This document shows positions 11,118 to 25,911 of a stretch of 64,000 nucleotides of DNA, one piece after another. Position 1 is the first letter of the stretch; each line of letters begins with the position of its first letter. The position numbers were made by a program, and so were the translations under genes. Origin of the DNA: Deinococcus grandis (GTDB lineage Bacteria; Deinococcota; Deinococci; Deinococcales; Deinococcaceae); NCBI RefSeq assembly GCF_001485435.1, contig NZ_BCMS01000001.1, positions 877,501 through 941,500 of the forward strand. The letters run 5' to 3'. The notes beneath the pieces are model-generated. The model made no database searches. It was not told the origin of the DNA and saw only the letters and a program-made list of their open reading frames with translations.

Positions 11118-11813
11118 ATGACAGGCCCCACGGTGAGTAGCCCGCACGAGGTGACCGACCCGGCCGCCGTGACCCTCCTTGGTCACGACCGGACCCGCCG
11201 GGTGCTGGGCGCCTTCCTGGGCCGCGAGCAGACCGTGGCCGGCGCGGCGCGCGAGACCGGGCTGGACCTCCGGGTGGTGCACCGGGATGTGCAGGCCCTC
11301 GTGCGGGCGGGCCTGCTGCGCGTGATCCGCGAGCAGGCGCGCGCCGGGCGGCCCGTGAAGATGTACCGCGCCCATGCGGACGACCTGTTCGTGGACGCCC
11401 GGCACCTGCCCCAACAGGCGCACGACGGTAAGACTGCTGCGCTGGACACGCTGTTCCACCACGCGGCCGGGCGGGAGTTCCGCCACGCCCTGAGCGACTT
11501 CGCGCCCGGCTGGGGCCTGCGGGTGTACGCCACGACGGACGCGCCGGGCTTCGCGGTGCTGGAGGGCCCCCGCAGCGCCCGGCCGCTCAGTCCGCTCGAC
11601 GAGTGGCAGGGTCCCCCGGCCCGGATGCTGAGCGGCACCCCGACCGCCCGCCTGACCGCCGCCCAGGTGGCCGAGGTGCAGCGCGACCTGATCCTCCTGA
11701 TGCGCAAGGTCGAGAGCTTCAGCGCCGCCAATGCCGGAACGGGCCAGCCCGTACTGCTGCGCCTGGGCCTGGCCCCGCTGACTGAGGACGAATGCCGGAA
11801 CCTGCACCGCTGA
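11118..11813 (+). CDS. Winged-helix (ArsR/MarR-like) transcriptional regulator
   Basis: 231 residues. The N-terminal 70 residues form a winged helix of ArsR type (DRTRRVLGAFLGREQTVAGAARETGLDLRVVHRDVQALVRAGLLRVIREQARAGRP in outline: helix, turn, recognition helix VVHRDVQAL, wing RAGRPVKMYRA). The remaining 150 residues have no recognised family and may be a ligand domain. It is divergent from the amidohydrolase gene. Strong inverted repeats follow it. Confidence 0.72.
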   Translation: MTGPTVSSPHEVTDPAAVTLLGHDRTRRVLGAFLGREQTVAGAARETGLDLRVVHRDVQALVRAGLLRVIREQARAGRPVKMYRAHADDLFVDARHLPQQAHDGKTAALDTLFHHAAGREFRHALSDFAPGWGLRVYATTDAPGFAVLEGPRSARPLSPLDEWQGPPARMLSGTPTARLTAAQVAEVQRDLILLMRKVESFSAANAGTGQPVLLRLGLAPLTEDECRNLHR

Positions 11814-11870
11814 GCACAGACTTGGGCGGCGTCCACGGCGGCCCGCAAGTCTGCCGCACCGACATGAACT

Positions 11871-11910
11871 GGGCAGGAGTCGGAGCTCAAGTGAACTCCG
11901 ACCCCTGCCC
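11871..11910. terminator. Bidirectional terminator-like hairpin
   Basis: GGGCAGG-A-GTCGGAG (11871-11885) pairs with CTCCGAC-C-CCTGCCC (11896-11910) around a 10-base loop, between the convergent HTH and FakA-like genes. A second inverted repeat, CAGACTTG/CAAGTCTG, lies at 11817-11853. Neither has a clear T-run. Confidence 0.55.
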
Positions 11911-11948
11911 GGCGCTGTCCGTACGTCACTCCGCAGTGCGGACTGCAT

Positions 11949-13572
<1,624 letters not shown>

Positions 13573-13580
<8 letters not shown>

Positions 13581-13905
13581 GCTGCACCCCCACGGCGTGC
13601 ACGCGCGCGGCGCCCAGGTCGATGCCCGCCTGGGTCTTCACGGTGTGTTCCACGCGCTCCACGATATTGCGCGCCACGGTGGGAATGCTCACGCCGTACG
13701 CGACGACCACGTACAGGTCCGCGACATACTTCGCGCCGTCGCGGCTGATCACGACGCCGTCACTGACGTTCGCGCGGCCCAGCACGCGGCTGAGGCCCTC
13801 TTTCAGGTTGCTGGGGGCCATGCCCACCACGCCCGGGATCTCGTGGGCAGTCAGCCCGATCAGTGAGGCGAGGGCCGCCTCGGTGATTTGAATGGAGCCG
13901 TTCAC
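13573..13905 (-). CDS. Asp23/Gls24 family protein (YloU-like)
   Basis: 110 residues, a full-length Asp23/Gls24 domain: ITEAALASLIGLTAHEIPGVVGMAP at the N-terminus and VYVVVAYGVSIPTVARNIVERVEHTVKTQAG-like segments after it. The family is associated with envelope homeostasis, and small YloU-type members are regularly paired with FakA, as here. The start is GTG at 13905. A perfect TATACT stands ten bases upstream (13916-13921), giving a very short leader. Confidence 0.87.
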
Positions 13906-13915
13906 AGTAAAGGGC

Positions 13916-13921
13916 AGTATA
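13916..13921 (-). promoter_or_regulatory. -10 box of the Asp23-FakA operon
   Basis: TATACT on the minus strand, ten bases before the GTG at 13905. Confidence 0.5.
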
Positions 13922-14027
13922 CCCGCCCGCCCCTGCCCCTTCCCGGCAGGTCCGCCGCCGCGCGCGGACCCGGCGGCCGTCCCGACCTGCGGAGCCCGAT
14001 CCGGGCGGCGCGTGGTCTACTCCGCGC

Positions 14028-15350
14028 ATGCCTCTGGTCACTGCCATGGACGCCGCCGACCTCACCCTGTCGTTCGTCACGCCGGACGGGGGCCGCCTGA
14101 CCCGGGACCTCAGCGGGGGAGAGGTCCGCCTGACCGCCCGCCACGAGGACGGCGATCAGGCCGCCGCCCTGCACCCCGCCAGCGCCGCCGAGGCGCGCGA
14201 GATGGGCGCCGCGCTGGTGAGGCTGGCCCGCGAACTGAAAGCCACGCGCGTGAGGGTGCCCGCCAGCGAGCACGCCGCCGCGCTGGCCGCCGCCGCCCTG
14301 GCCGAGGACTGGCGCGACGGCCGCTACCGCCAGGCCACTCCCGCACCGGTTCAGCTGTTCGTGGAGGGCCTGGGCGCCGACGAGCAGGCCCGCATTGAGG
14401 CGCTGGGCGCGGGCCTGACCCTCGCGCGGGACCTCGTGAGCGCCCCGGCGAACGTCCTGAACCCCGCCACGCTGGCCCGCGAGGCCCGCACCCTCGAAGC
14501 GCACGGTGTGGACGTGGACGTCTGGGACGGCGACGACATCACCGCGCGCGGCATGAACCTCCTCGCGGCCGTCGCGGCGGGCAGCGCCACGGGGCCGCGC
14601 CTGATCCGCGCGACCATTCCCGCGCGGGGCGAGGCCCACACGGTCGTCGCGCTCGTCGGGAAGGGCATCACCTTCGACACCGGCGGGTACTCCATCAAGC
14701 CTGCCGCGGGCATGGTGAACATGAAGAGCGACATGGGCGGCGCGGCCGCCGTGCTGGGCGCCGTGCGCGCCCTGGCGGCCCTGCGGGACCTGATCCCCGA
14801 GGGCGTCGAGGTCCGCGCGTACGTCGCCGCCGCCGAGAACATGGTCGGCCCGGACGCCATGCGCCCCGGCGACGTGTACCGCGCCGCCAACGGCCTGCAC
14901 GTGGAGATCACGAACACCGACGCCGAGGGCCGCCTCGTGCTGGCCGACACGCTGACCGTCGCCTGCGAGGAAGGCGCGACCGAACTCGTGGACCTCGCCA
15001 CGCTGACCGGCGTGAAGGTCAGCGCGCTGGGCAACGACATCGCCGCGCTGTTCAGCAGCGACGCCGCCCTGACCGCCCGCCTGAAGGCCGCCGCGCAGGA
15101 CGCGGGCGAGCACGTCTGGGAACTGCCGCTGCACCAGCCGTACCTCAGGACCTACCGCAAAGGGACGGTGGCCGACCTGAAGAACAGCGACATGCAGCCC
15201 GCCGGGGCCAGCATCAAGGCCGCGCTGTTCCTGGGGCAGTTCGTCACGCGCCCCTGGGCGCACCTGGACATCGCGGGGAACGCCACCCGCGAGGAACACG
15301 CCACTGGCTGGGGCGTCGGGACGCTCGTGGAATACGTCCTGGCGCGGTAA
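14028..15350 (+). CDS. M17 leucyl aminopeptidase
   Basis: 440 residues; cytoplasmic dizinc exopeptidase that removes N-terminal residues from peptides. All family residues are present: K212 and D217 in GKGITFDTGG, K224 in SIKP, D235 in KSDMGGAAA, and D298/E300/R302 in the signature NTDAEGRL. The N-terminal domain is poorly conserved, as usual. Start at 14028; a second ATG at 14046 is possible. It ends at a perfect hairpin shared with the convergent next gene. Confidence 0.93.
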   Translation: MPLVTAMDAADLTLSFVTPDGGRLTRDLSGGEVRLTARHEDGDQAAALHPASAAEAREMGAALVRLARELKATRVRVPASEHAAALAAAALAEDWRDGRYRQATPAPVQLFVEGLGADEQARIEALGAGLTLARDLVSAPANVLNPATLAREARTLEAHGVDVDVWDGDDITARGMNLLAAVAAGSATGPRLIRATIPARGEAHTVVALVGKGITFDTGGYSIKPAAGMVNMKSDMGGAAAVLGAVRALAALRDLIPEGVEVRAYVAAAENMVGPDAMRPGDVYRAANGLHVEITNTDAEGRLVLADTLTVACEEGATELVDLATLTGVKVSALGNDIAALFSSDAALTARLKAAAQDAGEHVWELPLHQPYLRTYRKGTVADLKNSDMQPAGASIKAALFLGQFVTRPWAHLDIAGNATREEHATGWGVGTLVEYVLAR

Positions 15351-15391
15351 ACGGGGAGTGGGGAGTGGTCAGTCCACTCCCCACTCCCCGT
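15351..15391. terminator. Perfect 18-bp bidirectional terminator hairpin
   Basis: Bases 15351-15368 pair perfectly with 15374-15391 (arms built of GGGGAGT units, loop TCAGT). They fill the whole space between two convergent genes, the aminopeptidase and the ParB-like gene. Confidence 0.75.
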
Positions 15392-16312
<921 letters not shown>

Positions 16313-16562
16313 GGGACTGGCTCACTCCTTGTGTCCCCCCTGGGGGGGCGCGCGGGGGCCGGGTCGCCTCTGTCACCGCCGGGAGAGAGAAGCCCGGACT
16401 TGGTGTGCAGTGTACACCTGAGCGTGTCAGGAGTCGGTGACGAATGCCCTCTGCCCCCAGCAGACCCTGCGGGCCGCGCGGCAGCCTTCTGATTCGCTTC
16501 ATGTCGCGCCGGATGGTGTGCCGCGTCCCTGGACCGCGCGCGCCCGGGGTGTTGAATGCGGC

Positions 16563-17729
<1,167 letters not shown>

Positions 17730-17733
<4 letters not shown>

Positions 17734-18488
17734 CCCGCTCCCGCACGATCCTGCGGGGCGGCGTGCGCGCCGCCCGCGACCTGCTCAGCCCCCCCACCCA
17801 TGGCCCGCTGAACCCCGCCGACCCCTGGCGACTCCAGCCGGGCCGCGACCCGCGCGCCGCCCTGACCCACGGCCGCACCCAGGCCCGCCGCTTCGCCGGG
17901 GTCGGCCTGCTGGCCGTGCTGACCCTGACCGCCCTGTCGTTCCTGGGCACGCTGGCCGTCCTGCTGGGCATCGGCGTGGCGTCCGGCAGCGACGTCGCCG
18001 GGTGGCTGCTGGGCGCCACGCTGCTCCTGAGCCTGATCGTGATCGGCTGGAGCGTACGCCGCGCCCGCCGCCTCCTGCGCGCCCCCACGCCCGACCCCCT
18101 GACCCTGGAAGCCGCCCCCCCGGACGAGCAGGACCTGCTGCGCACCCTGCGCCAGCACGAACGCGCCCTGCCCGCCCCCACCCTCCCGGCCCTCCTGGGC
18201 GCCGTCACTGCCACCCGCGACGCGCTACGCGCCACCGCGCACACCACCACCCTCACCCGTGACGTGTTCGACGCCCGGCAGGCCGCCCGCGAGGACCTGC
18301 CCCGCATCCTGGACACCTACCAGACGGCCGCGCCGCAGGGCCGCGACGAGCGGGAACTGACCCGGCAGCTGCGCCTGATCGAGGACCGCATGGCCCGCAT
18401 CGCCCAGGAGCAAGCCGAATCACAGCGGCGTGACCAGCAGGCCGGGACCACCTACCTGCGCGACAAGTACACGCCCCCGCAGGACTGA
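17730..18488 (+). CDS. Membrane protein of unknown function
   Basis: 252 residues. Two adjacent hydrophobic helices (about residues 56-77 and 86-108) are followed by a charged, helical cytoplasmic-type region with coiled-coil character (RDERELTRQLRLIEDRMARIAQEQAESQ). No family was recognised. It is translationally coupled to mug through an ATGA overlap, so both are probably made together. Confidence 0.6.
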
Positions 18489-18530
18489 CCGCAGACTTCA
18501 GAGGTCGTGAGAACGCCCTTCACACCTCTG

Positions 18531-18702
18531 AGACGGGATTCAAGTGATTCCACAGCATTCGGAGTCGCCCGGTGGCCCCCTCACCCTTCCGTCGCTTCGC
18601 TCCTCCCTCCCTCTCTGCTGCGCAGCTCTCCGAGTCCCACAGGCGGAGAGGGGAAAACGGAACGTGTTCAAAAGTCGGAAGCAAGTCAATTTAATCCCGT
18701 AT
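18531..18702. repeat. Structured intergenic repeat, copy C
   Basis: About 172 bp with terminal inverted repeats (AGACGGGATTCAAG at the left, CTTAATTT-type and AATCCCGTAT at the right). It is closely related along its length to the copy at 48637-48806 and in its first 45 bp to the copy at 20659. It contains the module CTCTGCTGCGCAGCTCT (reverse complement also inside copy B at 22024). The gap 18489-18811 holds nothing else recognisable. Confidence 0.75.
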
Positions 18703-18811
18703 GGAGTCTGCTGTGGGGCGCTCTTCCTGAAGAAGCCATACAGGAACACCCAAGTCCCGTCAAGGCAGTCCGGGACACTGCGGCGCCCCCCGCCTGCCAC
18801 CCTGGGGGCCT

Positions 18812-20233
18812 ATGCGCCGCGCCTCCCTCCTCCTCCCGCTGCTCGGGGCCCTGAGCTTCCCGGCGGCCGCCCAGGACGCCGCCCTGGACGACCTGAACGC
18901 CCAGGCGGCCGCCACGCTGAACCTCGTACCTGTCACGCGCGTCGTGCGGCCCGGCCTCGTGGTGCCCGGCACGCCCGCCGAGCTGAACGCCAGCGTAACC
19001 GTCCGCTACGGCCCCGCGAAACCCGCCGCCGTGCTGCTGCTCATGCCCGGCTACCTGGGCGGCGCGGGCAGCTTCGACCGGCTGGCGCGGCAACTCGTGA
19101 ACCTCGACCCCACCCTGGCCGTGTGGGCAGTGGACCGCCGCGCGAACCTGCTGGAGGACCACGCGCCGCTGCTCACGGGCGGCGCCCCGCAACTGACGCA
19201 GATCGTGCAGCGCGGCCTGCCCACCCGCGCGCCCGCCAGCCTGCCGTTCATGAAAGACTGGGGCCTGGACGTCACCCTGCGCGACTGGCGCGCCGCCGTG
19301 CTGGAAGCCCGCACCCTCACCCCGAACGTGTTCATCGGCGGGCACTCCATGGGCGGCACCCTGACCGGCCTGTACGCCACGTACGACTTCAGCGGCGCGC
19401 GCGGCGCGAAGGACGTGCGCGGCCTGATCATGCTCGACGGCCTGCCCGGCCTGATGAGCGGCAAGGCCCTCACGACCGACCAGTACGAGCAGGGCGCCAT
19501 GAACCCCCTGGGGCCGCTGCCCGGCCTGAACACCCTGACCCGCAGCCCCTACGTGGACGCCCTGTACTTCAGCCCCGCGCTGGCCGCCCGCGCCGCCGCG
19601 CAGGCCCGGCTGGCCGCGCTGCAACCCGACGCGGCCGCCCCGCAGAACGGCTTCACGGCGTTCCCCGCCACGAACCTCGCCGCCGCCATGACCCGCCTGG
19701 ACCAGCGGTACGCGCTGCTGCCGTTCCTGGCGATCAATGCGGGGCACGCCACGAACGCCAGCGACGCCCCGTACCTCCTGAACCGCGTGCTGGGCGCAAA
19801 GGACACCCGCTGGATCACCGGCGCGGCCGACCCGGCCCGGCCCGTCGGGTGGGGCAGCGAGGCCGGGCAGGTCACCGACGCCCGCGACTTCGTCCGCCGT
19901 TACCTGACCCCCCAGAGCGACTACGCCGAGTGGTACTTCCCGAACCGCCTGACCCTGGACCTGGCCGCCGCGCGCACCGACACGACCGGCACGCCCTTCG
20001 AGAAGACCCTCCCGGTCCGCAGCGCCCGCGACCTGACCCTGCCGGTCCTGGGCATCGCCGCCGAGCAGGGCGTGACGACCGAGGCGCAGTTCCGCGAGTA
20101 CGCCGCCGGCACCCGCGCCCCGCTGACCGTACACACGCTGAAGGGAGCGGCGCACCTGGACATCACCACCGCCAGCGGCGATCAGGTCGCCCGCTGGATT
20201 CTCGACTGGCTGCGGCCCCTGCGCCGCGCGTAG
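18812..20233 (+). CDS. Secreted alpha/beta hydrolase
   Basis: 473 residues. A Sec signal peptide (MRRASLLLPLLGALSFPAAAQD) is followed by an alpha/beta hydrolase fold: LLLMPGYLGGAGSFDRLA (oxyanion region), VDRRANLLEDH, the nucleophile elbow GGHSMGG and a C-terminal HLDITTASGDQVARWILDWL with the catalytic histidine. A long insertion of about 130 residues after the nucleophile probably forms a lid. Substrate unknown; an esterase/lipase-like activity in the periplasm is likely. Confidence 0.75.
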   Translation: MRRASLLLPLLGALSFPAAAQDAALDDLNAQAAATLNLVPVTRVVRPGLVVPGTPAELNASVTVRYGPAKPAAVLLLMPGYLGGAGSFDRLARQLVNLDPTLAVWAVDRRANLLEDHAPLLTGGAPQLTQIVQRGLPTRAPASLPFMKDWGLDVTLRDWRAAVLEARTLTPNVFIGGHSMGGTLTGLYATYDFSGARGAKDVRGLIMLDGLPGLMSGKALTTDQYEQGAMNPLGPLPGLNTLTRSPYVDALYFSPALAARAAAQARLAALQPDAAAPQNGFTAFPATNLAAAMTRLDQRYALLPFLAINAGHATNASDAPYLLNRVLGAKDTRWITGAADPARPVGWGSEAGQVTDARDFVRRYLTPQSDYAEWYFPNRLTLDLAAARTDTTGTPFEKTLPVRSARDLTLPVLGIAAEQGVTTEAQFREYAAGTRAPLTVHTLKGAAHLDITTASGDQVARWILDWLRPLRRA

Positions 20234-20245
20234 GTCAGCGCCTGC

Positions 20246-20554
20246 TCACCACGTCTCGTCGTCCAGGTCCTCGCGTTTGCCGTCCCGGCGGGCCCGGCGG
20301 CGCTCCTCCTTGCCTCCCTTGCGCTTGGGTTTGGGCGGCAGGGACAGCACGTACAGCCGCTCCGGCTGGCACGGCGCGGGAATCTCCCCCAGGGCGTCCA
20401 CCGGGTCCGCCGTGCGCAGGTTCCCGATCACGTGCGCGTGCCGCTCGCCGCAGTACGGGCAGGCGTCCACCACCCAGAACATCACCCGCGTGCCCGGCAT
20501 GTCCCGCAGGGTCACGAACGCCGGTTGCGGGGAACGCCGATCCTTCTTCGCCAT
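20246..20554 (-). CDS. Small conserved-type protein with a CxxC motif
   Basis: 102 residues. It has one CPYCGERHAHVIG segment (a half zinc-ribbon with neighbouring histidines) and a very basic C-terminal tail (PPKPKRKGGKEERRRARRDGK-like), suggesting nucleic-acid contact. No named family was recognised. TACGCT stands eight bases before the chosen ATG. Confidence 0.5.
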   Translation of the reverse strand: MAKKDRRSPQPAFVTLRDMPGTRVMFWVVDACPYCGERHAHVIGNLRTADPVDALGEIPAPCQPERLYVLSLPPKPKRKGGKEERRRARRDGKREDLDDETW

Positions 20555-20626
20555 AGGCGCGCAGCGTACCCCCGCCCCCCGCGCGCATGTGTGGCCCGCA
20601 CCGCGATGCAGACCGGGGCGGCACCC

Positions 20627-20714
20627 ATACGGAATGCAGTTGATACGGAATGCAGTTGATACGGGATTCAAGTGATTCCACATCATTCGGAGTCGCCCGG
20701 TGACGTGGAATCAC
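20627..20714. repeat. Repeat end in triplicate plus short hairpin (copy E)
   Basis: ATACGGAATGCAGTTG occurs twice in tandem (20627-20642, 20643-20658) and is followed by the related ATACGGGATTCAAGTG, which begins a 45-bp fragment of the copy C/D repeat. The fragment ends in GTGGAATCAC (20705-20714), pairing perfectly with GTGATTCCAC (20672-20681). It lies just past the HD-GYP gene stop and may act as its terminator. Confidence 0.7.
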
Positions 20715-20721
20715 GCCCGGA

Positions 20722-21891
20722 TCAGGCCAGGCCGTGCGGGGCGCCGCCCGGGTCCTGGGGGTCCGGACCCCGTTCGATCAGGTCCGTGAAGGTGCGCACC
20801 AGCGCGGGGTCGAAGTGCGCCCCGGCCTGCGTGCGCAGTTCGGCCAGGGCCGCCGCAGGCGTCCAGGCGGTCTTGTACGGCCGCTCGCTGGTCAGGGCGT
20901 CGAACACGTCGCACAGTGCGAACACGCGCCCCTCCTCGCTGATCGCGTGACCGGCCGCGCCGGACGGGTACCCGGCGCCGTCCCAGCGTTCATGGTGGTC
21001 GCGGATGACGTTCATCGCCTGCGGCGGCAGGAACCCCAGCGCCTGTGCGAACCGCACGCCCTCGGTCACGTGCCGCTGCATCTCGCTGCGTTCGGGGGCG
21101 TCCAGCGCGCCGCGTTTGAGCAGCACGCTGTCCGGCACCGCGATCTTCCCGATGTCGTGCAGGTACGCGCCCCAGCGCAGCGCCTCCAGCCGCTCGGCGT
21201 CCCAGCCCAGTTCCCGCCCCATGCGCAGCGCGAGCGCCGTCACGCGGTCGGTGTGCCCGAGCGTCTCCCGGTCGCGGGTTTCCAGCGCCAGACCCAGGGC
21301 GCGCAGGGCCGCCTCGCGCGCCTCGCGGGCCTGCTGCTCGGCGGTCAGGCGCCCGGCCAGGGTCGCCAGGGTCGCGCCGATACTCCCGAACAGCGCCTGC
21401 TCGTGCGCCTGCCAGCCGTGCGGGGTGAAGGTATGCATCAGGAACGCGCCCAGCAGTTCGCCCGTCGCGGCGCGCACGGGCGCCGCCGCGAGGCTCGCCA
21501 CGCCCAGTTCCGGGAAACCTGCCGTGACCGGCGAGGCCGCCGTGTCCGCGAAGTACAGCGGCGCGCGGCTGTCGCGCAGGGCCAGCAGCAGCGGCGTGCC
21601 GGCCGGCAGGCCGTGCGTGGCGATCGCCTGCATGGCGGGCGTGGCGGGCATCTCGCCGGTCGCGGCGCGCACCCGGAACGTCAGGTCCTGCACTTCCAGG
21701 TGGAAGTACGCGCTGCCCACGGCGGCCGTGTCACTGATCAGCGCCTCCAGCGTGGGCACGATCCCGCTGGGCAGGTCCGGCGCGCTGAGCGCCACCTGCG
21801 CCAGGTGCACGATCCGCTGCGCGAGGTCCTGCCCGGCCCCGCTGATCTGAGGGTCGGGTTCCGCGGCGCCGGTTGAGGTCATGCGCTTCAC
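20722..21891 (-). CDS. GAF-HD-GYP cyclic-di-GMP phosphodiesterase
   Basis: 389 residues. A GAF-like sensor domain occupies about residues 25-180. It is followed by an intact HD-GYP domain: TLGHTDRVTALALRMG, HDIGKIAVPDSVLLK (HD pair), VIRDHHERWDGAGYP (HHExxDGxGYP) and FALCDVFDALTSERPYK. Such enzymes hydrolyse cyclic di-GMP to GMP or pGpG. The sensed ligand is unknown. The start is GTG at 21891 (an ATG lies three codons later). It is a single gene flanked by two repeats. Confidence 0.9.
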   Translation of the reverse strand: MKRMTSTGAAEPDPQISGAGQDLAQRIVHLAQVALSAPDLPSGIVPTLEALISDTAAVGSAYFHLEVQDLTFRVRAATGEMPATPAMQAIATHGLPAGTPLLLALRDSRAPLYFADTAASPVTAGFPELGVASLAAAPVRAATGELLGAFLMHTFTPHGWQAHEQALFGSIGATLATLAGRLTAEQQAREAREAALRALGLALETRDRETLGHTDRVTALALRMGRELGWDAERLEALRWGAYLHDIGKIAVPDSVLLKRGALDAPERSEMQRHVTEGVRFAQALGFLPPQAMNVIRDHHERWDGAGYPSGAAGHAISEEGRVFALCDVFDALTSERPYKTAWTPAAALAELRTQAGAHFDPALVRTFTDLIERGPDPQDPGGAPHGLA

Positions 21892-21972
21892 TGTGCCGCC
21901 CGGCCTGTCACAAGTTCACTACATGGCAGCGCGCCGCGGCCCTGGCGGCAGCACGTGCGGCGGTCCCTTCAG

Positions 21973-22118
21973 ACGGACTCCGATGGAATGGCTGACACAG
22001 CCGCTGGGTCCGAGCGGACTCGCAGAGCTGCGCAGCAGAGCGAGCAGGAGCAGGGCGGGCTGCCGGGCGTGGAGGTGGCAACCCAGTGCGTCCCGGGTTG
22101 TCAACGAAACAAACGGAA
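21973..22118. repeat. Structured intergenic repeat, copy B
   Basis: About 146 bp. The left end ACGGACTCCGAT matches copy A, as does the block CGTGGAGGTGGCAACCC and the tail AACGAAACAAACGGAA. The GAGCGGA core (22012-22018) carries an extra palindromic insert around GCTGCGCAGC, also found in copies C and D. It ends against the stop codon of the GNAT gene. Confidence 0.72.
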
Positions 22119-22979
22119 TCAGACGTCCTCGTCGCCGTCGCGCATGTACGTCACGATGCTGCGGCAGTGCGTGAAGCCCGCGCGGGCGTACAGGGCGCGG
22201 GCGGGCTTCATGTGGTCGTGCGCGCGGACCCGCAGCGTGCGGACCTCCGGGTGGGTCTCGGCCTCGGCGGCGGCCAGGGCCAGCAGTTTCAGGCCGTAAC
22301 CCTGGGCGCGCTCGGCGGGATGCACCGCGAGGTACGTGACGTCCGCGCGGGCGTCCTCGGGGCGGAATTCCAGTTCCGCGAAACCCACCGGCTGATCCCC
22401 TCGCAGCAGCGCCACCAGCCTCACGTCGTCCCGCGCGAAGTGACCGTCGAACTGCTCGGGCGTCCAGGTCAGGCGGCCCGCCCAGGCGTCCTCGCTGGAC
22501 TTGAACAGCTCGCGGTACGCCGCCATGGGCAGCCTACGCGCGATGCGGTGTCCGGCGGGCGCGCAGGCGTGCGGCGTCAGGCGGTCCAGCGGCGCGCCGT
22601 AGAAGTCGGTGGTGTGCATCGCCGCGAAGCCCGCGCCCTCCAGCGCCGCGCGCACCGGCAGGTTCTCCTGCGCCGCGAACGCGTACACCGGCAGGCCGTC
22701 CGTGTGGGCCAGCGCGCGCCCCAGCAGGGCCTGCACGTGCCCGCCGTCACTGACGGGCCCCTCCAGCACCAGGCCGTCCCGGAAGGGGGACAGCGCGCAG
22801 TACGCCAGCACGCCCTCGTCGTCCACGTCCACGAGGCAGAGGTTGTCCTCGCATTCGGTCTGCAGTTCGCGCGGGTCGCGGGCGTCGGGGGAGAACACCT
22901 CGCGTTCGGGGGCGTCGTCCATCCAGGTGAGCAGGGCGAGCACGTCGGGGACATCGGTGGCCAGCATGGGTCGGATCAT
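22119..22979 (-). CDS. GNAT-family N-acetyltransferase
   Basis: 286 residues, longer than a single GNAT domain. The C-terminal half carries the acetyl-CoA motif (VTYLAVHPAERAQGYGLKLLALA, QxxGxG-like loop) and the final ARALYARAGFTHC strand-helix. The N-terminal half resembles a degenerate second GNAT unit (RAALEGAGFAAM). GGAGGT stands six bases before the ATG at 22979, which decides the start over upstream ones. Substrate unknown. Confidence 0.8.
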   Translation of the reverse strand: MIRPMLATDVPDVLALLTWMDDAPEREVFSPDARDPRELQTECEDNLCLVDVDDEGVLAYCALSPFRDGLVLEGPVSDGGHVQALLGRALAHTDGLPVYAFAAQENLPVRAALEGAGFAAMHTTDFYGAPLDRLTPHACAPAGHRIARRLPMAAYRELFKSSEDAWAGRLTWTPEQFDGHFARDDVRLVALLRGDQPVGFAELEFRPEDARADVTYLAVHPAERAQGYGLKLLALAAAEAETHPEVRTLRVRAHDHMKPARALYARAGFTHCRSIVTYMRDGDEDV

Positions 22980-23116
22980 GAGGTGACCTCCAGGAAGGAC
23001 CAGGGCAGCGGGAGAACGTGACGTCGGGAGCGGTGCGGGTGCTGACCCCCAGCCTAGAGAGGCCGGGCCGGGCGCGTCTGTTCCGCCGCTCACCCTGCGC
23101 CGCCGGGGGCGCGTGA

Positions 23117-23200
23117 TATGCTGCGCGCATGCCCTGAACAGGGTACGCCGCCTGCCTCCCCACAGACACGAAGCCGTGTTTGAGGGGCCTTTTCTTTTTT
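23117..23200 (+). promoter_or_regulatory. Short leader with intrinsic terminator (attenuator or small RNA)
   Basis: A TATGCT -10-like box (23117-23122) is followed within 80 bases by a strong rho-independent terminator. The terminator hairpin runs from CCCC at 23158 to GGGG at about 23187, including GACACG/CGTGTT, and is followed by TTTTCTTTTTT. The next gene starts about 70 bases later at 23273. The block looks like an attenuated leader, or a small RNA of about 70 nt. Confidence 0.5.
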
Positions 23201-23272
23201 GGGAGCTTCTCATGGAAAGGGGCGGCCACGCAGCGCCGCCAGCAGGCCCGGAAGAACCGGAGGTGCACCGCC

Positions 23273-23959
<687 letters not shown>

Positions 23960-24693
23960 GCGCCGCACCCGGCCCGCAAGGGCATGACCCCACCCGACAG
24001 CGCCCTGCAGGTGATCGGCGGGGCCGCGGTCCTGCTGCTGGTGTGGCTGCTGCGGCCCCTGGTCCGCGCCGGACTGGCCCGCGCCAGACTGAGCTGGACC
24101 CGGGCGCGCCGCACGCCGCCCCCGCCGCCCCGTGACCCGCAGGACGAGTGGCGGCAGCGTGAGGCGTCACACCGCCGGGACGTCCTGCGGCCCGGGCTGC
24201 TGCACGTCGCGTTCGACCGCGAGAGCGTCAGCCTGGGCGACGACAGCGAAGCGCACTGGCGCCTGCTGATGTTCGAGGAGAACCTGCCCCTGTCTGCCGT
24301 GCTGGACCGCCCGATCTTCCGGGTGCTGGCGTCCGTGCCGGGCGGGCAGGCGACCTGGCTGCTCGAGCTGCGCGAGGACCTCCGGACACCGCAGCGATCA
24401 GCGGCGGGTGAACTGGACCGCCCGGGCGTCGTGCGGGTCACGCCCCTGGCGGTCGTGGCGCAGCAGTGGTCCGCGCCCCGGCTGCTGCACGCGGACGTCC
24501 CGGTGTCCCGACTGATGGGCGCCACGCTGCACGCCCGCTACCTGGGCCGGCAGGACCCGGCTGAAGTGGCCGCGTCTCCCCACCCCATCCGGGAGGAGGA
24601 GACCGGCGCGAGCACCGCGTACGACGAGGCGCAGGTGGGCGCGAACGACCGCGTGATGATCCGCGTCCGCCCCCATCCGCCGGGCACTGCGGG

Positions 24694-25907
<1,214 letters not shown>

Positions 25908-25911
<4 letters not shown>

